8,400 bases of DNA from Actinomycetota bacterium (GCA_003140115.1 PLIQ01000473.1:1-8400), one strand, 5' to 3'. Positions 1 through 7,012 are shown, counted from the first letter of the stretch. Numbers and translations: made by a program. Notes: generated by a model not told the origin, from the sequence alone.

Positions 1-29
1 AGCTTCGGGTCCTGGCCGATCTCATCCAT
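1..29 (-). CDS. Possible N-terminus of a divergent gene running off the left edge
   Basis: On the minus strand an ATG at 29-27 opens a frame reading MDEIGQDPK that is still open at the window edge. A purine-rich stretch (AGGCGAGAGA, 40-31) lies just upstream and could serve as a ribosome binding site. A second ATG two codons downstream in another frame (25-23) is also possible. Only nine codons are visible, so no family can be named. If it is real, the gene is divergent from the fusion gene at 179 and shares its upstream region, including the inverted repeat at 104-122. It may equally be chance. Confidence 0.22.
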
Positions 30-103
30 TTCTCTCGCCTCGTGTCGATGGCCATGTCGTGTCCTCCTGGTTCTGGTGTGCTCAGGCCATGGTCGGCTGG
101 GCT

Positions 104-132
104 GTTGCCATGGCGTGGCAACGGCGTTGCAA
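104..132. promoter_or_regulatory. Inverted repeat plus third half-site, candidate operator
   Basis: GTTGCCA (104-110) and TGGCAAC (116-122) are perfect 7-bp inverted arms around a 5-nt spacer. A third, near-identical half-site GTTGCAA lies at 126-132, in direct orientation and exactly 22 bp (about two helical turns) from the first. The site sits 47 bp upstream of the ATG at 179, where a repressor or activator of the fusion gene could bind. No convincing -35/-10 pair was found beside it. The operator role is inferred from symmetry and position only. Confidence 0.35.
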
Positions 133-167
133 TGGGGGCCGCTAGAACTGGTGCATCAGCCAGGACC

Positions 168-178
168 GGGGAGGGACT
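168..178 (+). promoter_or_regulatory. Ribosome binding site of the hydrolase-glycosyltransferase gene
   Basis: GGGGAGGG at 168-175 contains the core GGAGG (170-174), which lies 4 nt before the ATG at 179. It supports that ATG as the true start, which also begins exactly where the conserved N-terminus of the hydrolase family begins (RYPDAEGFV). Confidence 0.6.
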
Positions 179-2290
179 ATGCGGGCCAGGTATCCGGACG
201 CCGAGGGTTTCGTTGATCGCGGCGGCGTCAAGGTCGGTTACGAGGTGTTCGGCGAGGGCGAGCCAGCAGTGGTGTTCGCGCCCCTTGACCCGATCGTTCA
301 CTCGCGCGCGTGGAAGGCCCAGGTGCCCTACCTGGCCCGCCAGTCTCGGGTCATCACCATTGATCCCCGCGGCAACGGACGTTCTGACCGGCCGCAGTCG
401 CCCGCGGCGTACGCCGACACCGAGTTCGTGGCCGACACCGTCGCGGTGATGGACGCCTGCGGCATCGACCGCGCCGTGATCGTCGGGATATCAACGAGCG
501 GCTGGATATCGCTGCTGACGGCCGCCTTGCACCCCGAGCGTGTCCTCGGGGTGGTGGCCATCGCCGCGGGGGGACCGGGGCTCGGGTCATTGTCGGCCGC
601 GCGTACCGAGTACGACTTCGACGAGGTGCTCGACACCGAGGAGGGCTGGGCGAAGGAGAACCGGCATTACTGGCTGCGGGACTGGCGGGGGTTCAACGAG
701 TTCTTCTTCGGCGAACTGTTCTGCGAGCCGCACTCAACCAAGCAGCGCGAGGATGCCGTCGGCTGGGCCATGGAAACCAGCCCGGAGACGAACCTGGCCC
801 GTGCAGGTGCGCCGCCGGCCGTATCGGGCCCAGATGATACCGAACGGACGTTGCGTGACATCCGTTGCCCAGTGCTCGCGATCCACGGGGACCAGGACCG
901 CTGCATCCCGCTGTCGTGGAGCGAGCGGATCGCCGAGCTGACCGGGGCCGGCCTGCTCGTGCTGGAGGGGGCGGGGCATTGCCCGAACGGGCGCGAGCCG
1001 GTGGTCGTCAACCATGCGATCCGCGATTTCGCCGACCGGTTCCGCCCCGGACCAGCCTTCCCGCGCCGGTGGACCAGGCCACTGGACCGCCGCCGCCGCG
1101 TACTGTACCTGTCGTCTCCGATCGGGCTCGGGCACGCCCGGCGGGATCTGGCCATCGCCGACGAGCTCCGCAAGCTCCAGCCTGACCTGCAGGTGGACTG
1201 GCTGGCCCAGCACCCGGTGACCGAACTGCTGGCCAGGCGCGGCGAGCGCATTCATCCGGCGTCGGCGTTCCTGGTCAGCGAATCACGGCATCTCGAGGAC
1301 GAATGCGCCGAACACGATCTGCACATGTTCGCCGCGGCCCGGCGCATGGACGAGATCATGATCAGCAACTTCATGGTCTTCTCCGACCTGGTGGCTGACG
1401 AGCATTACGACCTATGGGTTGGGGACGAGGCGTGGGAGGTGGACTATTTCCTGCACGAGAACCCCGAGCTCAAGCGGGCGCCCTACGCCTGGCTGACGGA
1501 CTTCGTCGGCTGGCTGCCGATGCCCGACGGCGGCGAGGCGGAAGCGGCGCTGACCGCCGATTACAACGCCGAGATGATCGAGCAGATCGGGCGGTTCCCC
1601 CGGCTACGGGACCGGGCGGTGTTCGTGGGCAACCCCGGTGACGTGGTGCCGGATACCTTCGGCGCGGACCTGCCGCCGATCCGGGACTGGGTCGAACAGC
1701 ACTACCAGTTCTCCGGCTACATCTCCGGCTACGATCCGGCCGAGGTCGCCGACCGGGCCGCGACCCGCGCCGAGCTTGGCTACCGCCCCGACGAGAAGAT
1801 CTGCCTCGTCACCGTCGGCGGTTCCGGTGTCGGCGCCGACCTGCTGCGCCGCGTCATAGCCGCCTATCCGGCCGCGAAGCGGCTCGTGCCCGCGCTGAGG
1901 ATGATCGTGGTGACCGGGCCGCGGATCGACCCGGCCACGCTGCCCGCACAGGACGGCCTCGAGCTGCATGGCTACGTCCATGAGCTCTACCGGCAGCTGG
2001 CGGCGTGCGACCTGGCCGTGGTGCAGGGCGGCCTGACCACCACGATGGAACTCGCCGCGGCCCGGCGACCCTTCCTCTACGTGCCGCTCCGGCACCACTT
2101 CGAGCAGAACTTCCACGTCCGGCACCGGCTCGACAGGTACCGTGCGGGCCGCTGCCTGGAGTACACCGACACCGAGCCGGAATCGCTGGCCCAGGCGATG
2201 GCGGCCGAGATCGGCCGTCCCGTCAGTTACCTGCCGGTGGAAACCGACGGAGCCGCGCGGGCCGCCGCCTACCTGGCCGGGCTCATCTGA
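179..2290 (+). CDS. Alpha/beta-hydrolase-glycosyltransferase fusion protein
   Basis: This is a 703-residue soluble protein with two enzyme domains and no signal peptide or membrane segment. Residues 1-288 are an alpha/beta-hydrolase: strand and turn DPRGNGRSDRP (62-72), nucleophile elbow GISTSG with Ser105, probable acid Asp240 in HGDQD, and His267 in GAGH. Landmarks such as HSRAWKAQVPYLAR (41-54) and EPHSTKQREDAVGW (183-196) recall, from memory, the hydrolase module that actinobacteria often join to adenylate cyclase domains. Residues 306-703 are a GT-B glycosyltransferase: N-terminal GLGHARRD (316-323), a glycine-rich start of the C-terminal Rossmann half (VTVGGSG, 544-550), and a MurG/UGT-like donor site, VVQGGLTTTMELA (614-626) followed by P631 and FEQN (641-644). 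A basic, proline-containing linker (about 289-305) joins them. Substrates are unknown. The enzyme could release or attach a sugar-linked product, or the hydrolase part could have a non-catalytic role. Its 3' end overlaps the convergent regulator gene by 8 bp. Confidence 0.9.
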   Translation: MRARYPDAEGFVDRGGVKVGYEVFGEGEPAVVFAPLDPIVHSRAWKAQVPYLARQSRVITIDPRGNGRSDRPQSPAAYADTEFVADTVAVMDACGIDRAVIVGISTSGWISLLTAALHPERVLGVVAIAAGGPGLGSLSAARTEYDFDEVLDTEEGWAKENRHYWLRDWRGFNEFFFGELFCEPHSTKQREDAVGWAMETSPETNLARAGAPPAVSGPDDTERTLRDIRCPVLAIHGDQDRCIPLSWSERIAELTGAGLLVLEGAGHCPNGREPVVVNHAIRDFADRFRPGPAFPRRWTRPLDRRRRVLYLSSPIGLGHARRDLAIADELRKLQPDLQVDWLAQHPVTELLARRGERIHPASAFLVSESRHLEDECAEHDLHMFAAARRMDEIMISNFMVFSDLVADEHYDLWVGDEAWEVDYFLHENPELKRAPYAWLTDFVGWLPMPDGGEAEAALTADYNAEMIEQIGRFPRLRDRAVFVGNPGDVVPDTFGADLPPIRDWVEQHYQFSGYISGYDPAEVADRAATRAELGYRPDEKICLVTVGGSGVGADLLRRVIAAYPAAKRLVPALRMIVVTGPRIDPATLPAQDGLELHGYVHELYRQLAACDLAVVQGGLTTTMELAAARRPFLYVPLRHHFEQNFHVRHRLDRYRAGRCLEYTDTEPESLAQAMAAEIGRPVSYLPVETDGAARAAAYLAGLI

Positions 2291-5200
2291 GCAGGCTCGC
2301 CGCGCCGCGCGCTTCGCGCCGGACGTGAACCAGGCCGTGCTCCCTGGCCAGGGCGGCGCCGCGGTCCACCGCCGCCCGCGCCTGGGCGCGTTCACCGAGG
2401 CGGCCGAGCGCGGTTCCGTCGACCACCAGGGCCGCCGCCAGCGCGGCCACCCAGGGCACCCGCTCCACCGCGGCGAGCAGCGGGACCAACACCGCACGGG
2501 CCTGTTCCGGCTGGCCCGCCGTCAGCCAGGCCCGCGCGACCGACAGGTACGCCTCATATCCCAGCACCCACGCGTCCCCGGCCGGCAGCGTGGCGCCGGC
2601 CAGTAGCCGGCTGGCCTCGGCGAGGACGTCGGGTGAGCCGGTCGCTTCGGCGAGCGGAGCCAGGCAGTGCAGCCGGTAGGCCTCCGCGCCGTCCTGGCCG
2701 GCTATCGCGTGGCCGCGCTCGAACAGCTCGATGGCCTCCGCCCGGTCTCCGCCCGCCAGTAGCGTGGTGCCGAGCATGGCCCGGGCTAGGGCGCCGCCCC
2801 AGGGATGGTCGTTCGCCTCGCTCAGGCGCACCGCCTGGCGCCCGAGTGAGGCGGCCTCGCCGTCACGGCCGCGGAGCCGGGCCAGCCAGCCCAGATGGGC
2901 GACGTACGCCGCAGCCCAATGCGGGTAGCCGCTGCGCCGGTTGATCTGGATGGCCGCCTGGATCGCCGCAATGGCATGATCCCAGTCGCCTGCCGCAAGC
3001 GGGACGAACGCCGACTCGAAGACGGCATGCTGGAGCCTGAACAGGTCACCCTGGCGACGGAGCAGCGGCTCAAGCTCGTCGAGCACGCCGGCCAGCGCTC
3101 CGGCGTGACCGAGGTAAGCATGAGCGGTCTTGAGCCCGTCCAGGCCCGCGGCCAGCGCCTGATCGTCGCCGGCCGCCCGGCCCGCAGCCACGGCACGCTG
3201 CCCGTAATCGAGCGCACGATCGAATCGCAGCGTGTTGGTCGCGATGATGGCCAGGCGCGCGAGCAGATCCGCCGCAGCCGCCTGGTCGCCGAGCAGCTCC
3301 GCCAGCCGCAGGCCCCGGACGAGGTGGGACTCGCAGTAGCCGGTCGGCATGCCCTGGGCCACCGGCACGTCCCCGCCGAGCTGCCGCAAGGCGAGCATTT
3401 CCAGGCGCTCGTCCCCCGCCGCGCGGGCCGCGGCGGCTCCGGCGGAGAAATCAGCCAGCGCCGCGGCGACCGCGGCCGCCCCTTCATGCGCCCGGCCGCG
3501 GATGACCCGGGCGCGGGCGCCGACCTCAAGGTCTCCGGCCCGTTCGGCTGCCTCCAGCGCCTGGGTGGCCAGGGCGGCCGAATCGGTGACGGCGAACCGG
3601 CGGAAGGCCTCATCGGCGGCCGACAGCAGCGCCCGCGCCGCCCGCAGCCAGTCGCCGCAGGCGGCGGCGTGCCGGGCCAGCGATTCCGGCTGGCGAGTCA
3701 GCAGGTCAGCGGCGCGCTGGTGGTAAGCCAGCCGGGCAGGCACGGGGGTGGTGGCATACAAGGCCTCACGGATCAGGTCGTTGGCGAACTCGAAGTCGCG
3801 GCCGGCGGCCGCCAGCAGCCCGGCTCGCAGCGCGAGTTCACAGTGCCGCAAGGCGGCCGCGGGCGGCACGCCGGCCAGGCCCGCCACGATCGCCGGGTCG
3901 ACCGCCGCGCCGAGAACCGCGGCGGCGCGCAGCAGCTGCTCGGCCTCGGAGCCTAGACGGCGGACCCGCGCTTGCACGGCACTGGCCAGTGAATCAGGCA
4001 GGCCACTGTCGCCTTCGGCCAGCGCGCGGAGCACCTCGACCACGAACAACGTGTGACCGCGGGTCTGCCGCAGGATGCGGTCGGCCAGACCCGCCTGGCC
4101 GGCCCGGCCCGCGAGCTGCTCGACGGCAGCCGCTCCGAGTGGCCCGACCTCGACGCGGCTGGCCACGGCGGTCAGCGCGGCACTGGTTTCCGCGTCGTTC
4201 TCGGCCCGGACCGTGGCGACTACGAGCAGCCGGCTGCCGCCCGCGTTCCGGCCAAGGTAGTGCACGAATTCGATGGTCGACTGGCCCGCATACTGAAGAT
4301 CGTCCAGCACGACCAGCACCGGGTTACGTGCCGCAAGCCCGCGCAGGAAGCCCAGCACGGCCAGGAACGTCCGGCGCCGTTGCATGTCGACAGGAACCCG
4401 TTCGGCCGGCATCGATCCGAGCACCGCCGCGGCCTCCGGCACCAGCGCGGCGAAAGACGGCGCAGCGTCGCCCAGCAGCCGCCGCAGCTCCGCGGCGGGC
4501 CGCCTGGTGACCGCCGGGAGGAGCGCCTCCACCACCGGCTGCAGGAACAGCGACCGCTCGGTCTCATAGCAGCGAGCAGGCAACACCATCGCCCCGGCCG
4601 AGGCCGCCTCCGCCGCCAGCGCCTCCGCCAGCCTGGTCTTCCCGATTCCGGCTTCGCCCACGATCAGCACCACCCCCGGCTCACCCGCAACGGCCCTCGC
4701 CCACGAACCGGCGAGCTCGGCCAGCTCACGATCGCGGCCGGCCAGCTCCCGCGATGCCGAGCTTGAGCCAGGCCGCCCGAAGAGGTCCCCGCTCCGGGCC
4801 AGGCGCGTGCCCGACCGGGCGCGTGCCGGGCCGGGCACGCGGCCGCCAGGATCACCGGGACGCCGCTGGCGCAAGATAGTCAGATACACATCGTGGGTCT
4901 CCGGCGCGGGATCGGTCCCAAGCTCCTCGGCTAGCCGGCTGCTGAGGCGCGCGTATGACTCCAGCGCCTTCGCTCGCTCGCCCGCCGCCGCGCAGGCGGA
5001 CATGAAAAGGCGGTGCGCACCCTCGTCGAACGGGTCATCGGCGATCGCATCCGCGGCGACCCGGGCCGCCAGGTCGGCGTCGCCGGTCGCCTGCGCAGCC
5101 TCCGCCAGGGCGTGCCGGGCGCGGCGCAGCAGGCCGCGCAGCTCACCCCTGGCCGGCTCGGCCCACGCCGCATCCGGCTCCTCAGACAGCGCGGTTCCCG

Positions 5201-5729
5201 GCGACAAGATCTCGACCGCGCGCTCAGCCGCCGCGCCCGCCACCGCGGGCGCCATCCCCAGCTCCCGCTCGGCATGGCTGATCAGCCGGGCCGCCTCGTC
5301 CAGGTCGATCACGATCGCCTGGCTTCCGGCGAGCTGGTAGCCCTGACGCCCGCCCCGGATCACCTCCGAGCCCAGGATCCGGCGCAGCCGGCTCACGAGC
5401 GTCGCCACATGCTGCGCCGGCGCCGCCGGCGGATCGCCGTCCCAGAGCACCTCGGTAATCCGGTCCACAGACACCAGCCGGGCCCGCTCGACCGCAAGCA
5501 ACTTCAGCAGGGTGCGGGCCTTGCGGCTGCGCAGGCTACCGTCAGCGAGCCGGACACCGTCGCGGACCACGCCGAATACGCCCGCAAGGTGCAACTCCAG
5601 CTGCGCGCTAACACCAGCTCCACCGAGCGGGTCCCTGCCCACGTCCTGTTTGTACTCGCGATCATCGATACCGGCAAGCGACAGCCCGAGCAGCCGGCCC
5701 CACATGGGGTTGCCAGGACGGCTCCGCAT
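2283..5729 (-). CDS. Large SARP/AfsR-type transcriptional regulator (winged helix-BTAD-ATPase-TPR)
   Basis: This 1148-residue cytoplasmic regulator has, in order: an OmpR/PhoB-type winged helix (about 43-135, with LRSRKARTLLKLL and the HVATLVSRLRRILG recognition region); a bacterial transcriptional activation domain (about 142-287, with DLDEAARL and ELGTDPAPETHDVY); a variable linker; an AAA/STAND-like ATPase with Walker A GEAGIGKT (358-365) and Walker B LVVLDDLQ (472-479); and an alanine-rich helical TPR-like region to the C-terminus (about 690-1140). It has no C-terminal LuxR HTH, so it belongs to the large-SARP group, not the LAL group. Such proteins usually activate specialised-metabolite genes, with nucleotide binding tuning their activity. 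The first 41 residues lie outside the conserved domain, and the ATG at 5729 has no clear ribosome binding site. A GTG at 5642 (residue 30) is an alternative start, although its AGGA lies only 1 nt away. I see no in-frame TTA codon, so there is no sign of bldA dependence. Targets are unknown; neighbouring genes are candidates. Confidence 0.9.
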   Translation of the reverse strand: MRSRPGNPMWGRLLGLSLAGIDDREYKQDVGRDPLGGAGVSAQLELHLAGVFGVVRDGVRLADGSLRSRKARTLLKLLAVERARLVSVDRITEVLWDGDPPAAPAQHVATLVSRLRRILGSEVIRGGRQGYQLAGSQAIVIDLDEAARLISHAERELGMAPAVAGAAAERAVEILSPGTALSEEPDAAWAEPARGELRGLLRRARHALAEAAQATGDADLAARVAADAIADDPFDEGAHRLFMSACAAAGERAKALESYARLSSRLAEELGTDPAPETHDVYLTILRQRRPGDPGGRVPGPARARSGTRLARSGDLFGRPGSSSASRELAGRDRELAELAGSWARAVAGEPGVVLIVGEAGIGKTRLAEALAAEAASAGAMVLPARCYETERSLFLQPVVEALLPAVTRRPAAELRRLLGDAAPSFAALVPEAAAVLGSMPAERVPVDMQRRRTFLAVLGFLRGLAARNPVLVVLDDLQYAGQSTIEFVHYLGRNAGGSRLLVVATVRAENDAETSAALTAVASRVEVGPLGAAAVEQLAGRAGQAGLADRILRQTRGHTLFVVEVLRALAEGDSGLPDSLASAVQARVRRLGSEAEQLLRAAAVLGAAVDPAIVAGLAGVPPAAALRHCELALRAGLLAAAGRDFEFANDLIREALYATTPVPARLAYHQRAADLLTRQPESLARHAAACGDWLRAARALLSAADEAFRRFAVTDSAALATQALEAAERAGDLEVGARARVIRGRAHEGAAAVAAALADFSAGAAAARAAGDERLEMLALRQLGGDVPVAQGMPTGYCESHLVRGLRLAELLGDQAAAADLLARLAIIATNTLRFDRALDYGQRAVAAGRAAGDDQALAAGLDGLKTAHAYLGHAGALAGVLDELEPLLRRQGDLFRLQHAVFESAFVPLAAGDWDHAIAAIQAAIQINRRSGYPHWAAAYVAHLGWLARLRGRDGEAASLGRQAVRLSEANDHPWGGALARAMLGTTLLAGGDRAEAIELFERGHAIAGQDGAEAYRLHCLAPLAEATGSPDVLAEASRLLAGATLPAGDAWVLGYEAYLSVARAWLTAGQPEQARAVLVPLLAAVERVPWVAALAAALVVDGTALGRLGERAQARAAVDRGAALAREHGLVHVRREARGAASLLR
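2307..2319. terminator. Small GC hairpin just past the fusion gene stop
   Basis: GCGCG (2307-2311) and CGCGC (2315-2319) form a perfect 5-bp stem with a CTT loop, 17 bp after the stop of the fusion gene. It also lies inside the last codons of the convergent regulator gene. There is no T tract. It could help end transcription of the fusion gene, but short GC palindromes are common by chance in DNA of this composition. Confidence 0.18.
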
Positions 5730-5994
5730 TGGGCCGCGGGCGCGCCGCGCTAGTCGCTGAGCGTGACCAGGTGCCTGTCCGCATGGCCGCAGAGGCGGCG
5801 CGCTTAGCGAACCGGTTTCCCCGGACCCTGGGGCAGCGCGGAGACCGTTCCTGCCCGGTATCGACGCGGGGGCTTGCCGTGAGGATCGCCGTCATGGCGC
5901 TGGCTGACCGTGCCGCGTCGCGTGTGATACGGATGGGGTTCGGCCACCGGACATGATGTCAGCGCCAGCGATGAGCCCGGCCATCTCGTCGGCC

Positions 5995-6000
5995 TATAGG
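5995..6000 (+). promoter_or_regulatory. Candidate -10 box for the RibD/DHFR-like gene
   Basis: TATAGG at 5995-6000 lies inside the 8-bp palindrome CCTATAGG (5993-6000), 34 bp before the ATG at 6035. It would give a short leader that includes the strong AAGGAG. The expected -35 position (about 5972-5977, TGAGCC) matches consensus poorly, so this is a weak call based on the -10 alone. Confidence 0.28.
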
Positions 6001-6023
6001 TCAAACGCTGCGTCCGATCACAG

Positions 6024-6029
6024 AAGGAG
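6024..6029 (+). promoter_or_regulatory. Ribosome binding site deciding the start of the RibD/DHFR-like gene
   Basis: AAGGAG at 6024-6029 is a near-perfect Shine-Dalgarno sequence. It lies 5 nt before the ATG at 6035 but only 2 nt before the adjacent in-frame GTG at 6032, so the ATG is the likelier start. Confidence 0.65.
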
Positions 6030-6034
6030 TCGTG

Positions 6035-6679
6035 ATGCCCCGCACCCGGGTCCACAACATGAATATCTCCCTCGACGGCTACGCCGCCGGCGAGCATGTG
6101 ACGTTCGACGCCCCGATCGGCGGCGCCGAGCGGCTGTTCAAGTGGTTCGACGGCCGGGTAATCCATGGCGTCGATAAGGCGGATGCCCCCGTCACGCTGG
6201 ACCGTGCCCTGACCAGCATGTGGAGCCAGGGCATCGGCGCCGAGATCATGGGACGCCGCAAGTTCGGTCCCCAAGCCGGCGATTGGCCCGACGACGGGTG
6301 GCGGGGCTGGTGGGGCGACGAACCGCCATTCCAGACGCCAGTGTTCGTCATGAGCCACCACCCGCACCCCGCGATTGACTTTCCCAACGGGACGAGCTTC
6401 CGGTTCGTAGACGGGCCGCCGGACGAGGTGCTTCGCCTAGCCCAGGAGGCTGCAGGCGGCCGCGATGTCCGCATCGGCGGAGGACCCTCGACCGTACGTC
6501 AGTTCCTCAAGGCCGGCCTGGTCGACTTCATGCACCTGGTGATCGTGCCGATCACCCTCGGGCGCGGCGTATCCCTCTGGGAGGGATCAAGCGGCCTCGA
6601 AGACCGCTTCACCATCGAGTCGGTCACCTCGCCTAGCGGTCTGACTCACCAGCTGTGGAACAAGAACGACCACGCCTGA
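6035..6679 (+). CDS. Dihydrofolate reductase/RibD C-terminal domain family protein
   Basis: This 214-residue protein has the typical length of the single-domain RibD_C/DHFR-like family common in actinomycetes. The N-terminus gives the first strand and active-site turn, NMNISLDGYAAG (8-19). MGRRKFGP (72-79) matches the conserved G-R-x-x-F/Y segment. TPVFVMSHHP (101-110) is the next core strand. VRIGGGPSTVRQFLKAGLVD (145-164) is the dinucleotide-binding glycine stretch and helix, followed by the strand and turn VIVPITLGRGVSLW (169-182). Members are presumed NAD(P)H-dependent reductases, but most are not true folate enzymes, and the substrate cannot be read from sequence. The Trp-rich insert WPDDGWRGWWGDEPPF (84-99) lies between the two halves of the fold. 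It is a cytoplasmic protein and probably a single-gene unit, divergent from the regulator. Confidence 0.88.
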   Translation: MPRTRVHNMNISLDGYAAGEHVTFDAPIGGAERLFKWFDGRVIHGVDKADAPVTLDRALTSMWSQGIGAEIMGRRKFGPQAGDWPDDGWRGWWGDEPPFQTPVFVMSHHPHPAIDFPNGTSFRFVDGPPDEVLRLAQEAAGGRDVRIGGGPSTVRQFLKAGLVDFMHLVIVPITLGRGVSLWEGSSGLEDRFTIESVTSPSGLTHQLWNKNDHA

Positions 6680-6883
6680 ACCCCGCACCCGAACCGGGGA
6701 CTGTCCCTCGTGCCGCGCCAGACCGACCTGATCTGCACACCTCAACGGCGGGCGGCGATGATGCCCAAGGCCACGCAGATCGGCAGGGTGTGCGGTGCAG
6801 CGTCATCGCTGAGATTGCAGGCTTGGCTTCTGCACCGCTTGGCGCCCGGGCCGACTGCGCGGCCAGCACCGGTATCGTCCGGC
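6680..6883. other. Intergenic stretch without recognisable gene
   Basis: I see no gene with a good start and recognisable family on either strand here. Two weak symmetries follow the reductase stop: CCCCG (6681-6685)/CGGGG (6695-6699) with a 9-nt loop, and the dyad GGGACTGTCCC (6697-6707). Either might contribute to termination or binding, but neither is strong. The stretch leads directly into the SET-like gene remnant. Confidence 0.4.
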
Positions 6884-7012
6884 TTCACCATGACCTTTGC
6901 CTGCGGCTCGTCCCTGTGCCGGGGAGTCATCACCGGCGAGGACTGGCGCATCCCCCCGAACTGCAAGCCCGCTATGGCGCTCACTGGACACCGGTGCATG
7001 TGCCGCGTGCGG
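6884..7012 (+). pseudogene. Frameshifted C-terminal remnant of a SET-domain-type protein
   Basis: Two plus-strand frames read in turn give a continuous family-like tail. The first frame (6884-6955) gives FTMTFACGSSLCRGVITGED followed by WRIP. A second frame, from about 6958, gives PELQARYGAHWTPV. The junction is a run of six C (6952-6957), and one missing or two extra C would explain the shift. CGSxxCRGxxTGxDW followed by PELQxRYxxHWxP is the layout I recall from C-terminal cysteine (post-SET-like) tails of bacterial SET-domain lysine methyltransferase-like proteins. The catalytic SET core, with its NHSC motif, is not visible upstream in any frame, so this is a remnant and not merely a frameshifted gene. 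It ends just before the beta-lactamase-like gene. The assignment rests on about 38 residues. Confidence 0.4.

Larger units (their letters stand above)
5730..6034. promoter_or_regulatory. Divergent intergenic region between the regulator and reductase genes
   Basis: This 305-bp gap holds no convincing gene in any frame and must carry the promoters of both flanking genes. It contains an 8-bp palindrome AACCGGTT (5810-5817) and a perfect inverted repeat GGGCAG (5831-5836)/CTGCCC (5851-5856) with a 14-nt spacer. It also has GCTGGCTGAC (5900-5909), which is complementary to GTCAGCGCCAGC (5958-5969) except for a 2-nt bulge. Any of these could bind a regulator, including the SARP product. I found no clear minus-strand -35/-10 pair for the regulator gene. 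Confidence 0.4.

Noticed and set aside
42..449. 135-codon plus-strand open frame overlapping the start of the fusion gene
   Set aside because: It runs out of frame through the conserved hydrolase N-terminus and has an Arg/Ser/Pro-rich shadow composition.
1604..2497. 297-codon minus-strand open frame across the 3' end of the fusion gene
   Set aside because: It is antisense to the glycosyltransferase donor-binding domain and runs into the regulator's 3' end; no family features are seen.
2895..3956. 353-codon plus-strand open frame opposite the regulator gene
   Set aside because: It lies wholly antisense to the conserved ATPase/TPR region, and its Arg/Gly/Gln-rich translation is typical of a shadow frame in GC-rich DNA.
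5013..5753. 246-codon plus-strand open frame opposite the winged helix and BTAD domains
   Set aside because: The opposite strand encodes clearly conserved domains; this translation has shadow-like composition.
6032..6034. GTG as the start of the RibD/DHFR-like gene
   Set aside because: It lies only 2 nt after the AAGGAG; the adjacent ATG at 6035 has better spacing.
6681..6707. CCCCG/CGGGG hairpin and GGGAC-T-GTCCC dyad after the reductase gene as terminator
   Set aside because: The first has a 5-bp stem with a 9-nt loop, the second a 1-nt loop; both are too weak to call separately in DNA of this composition.
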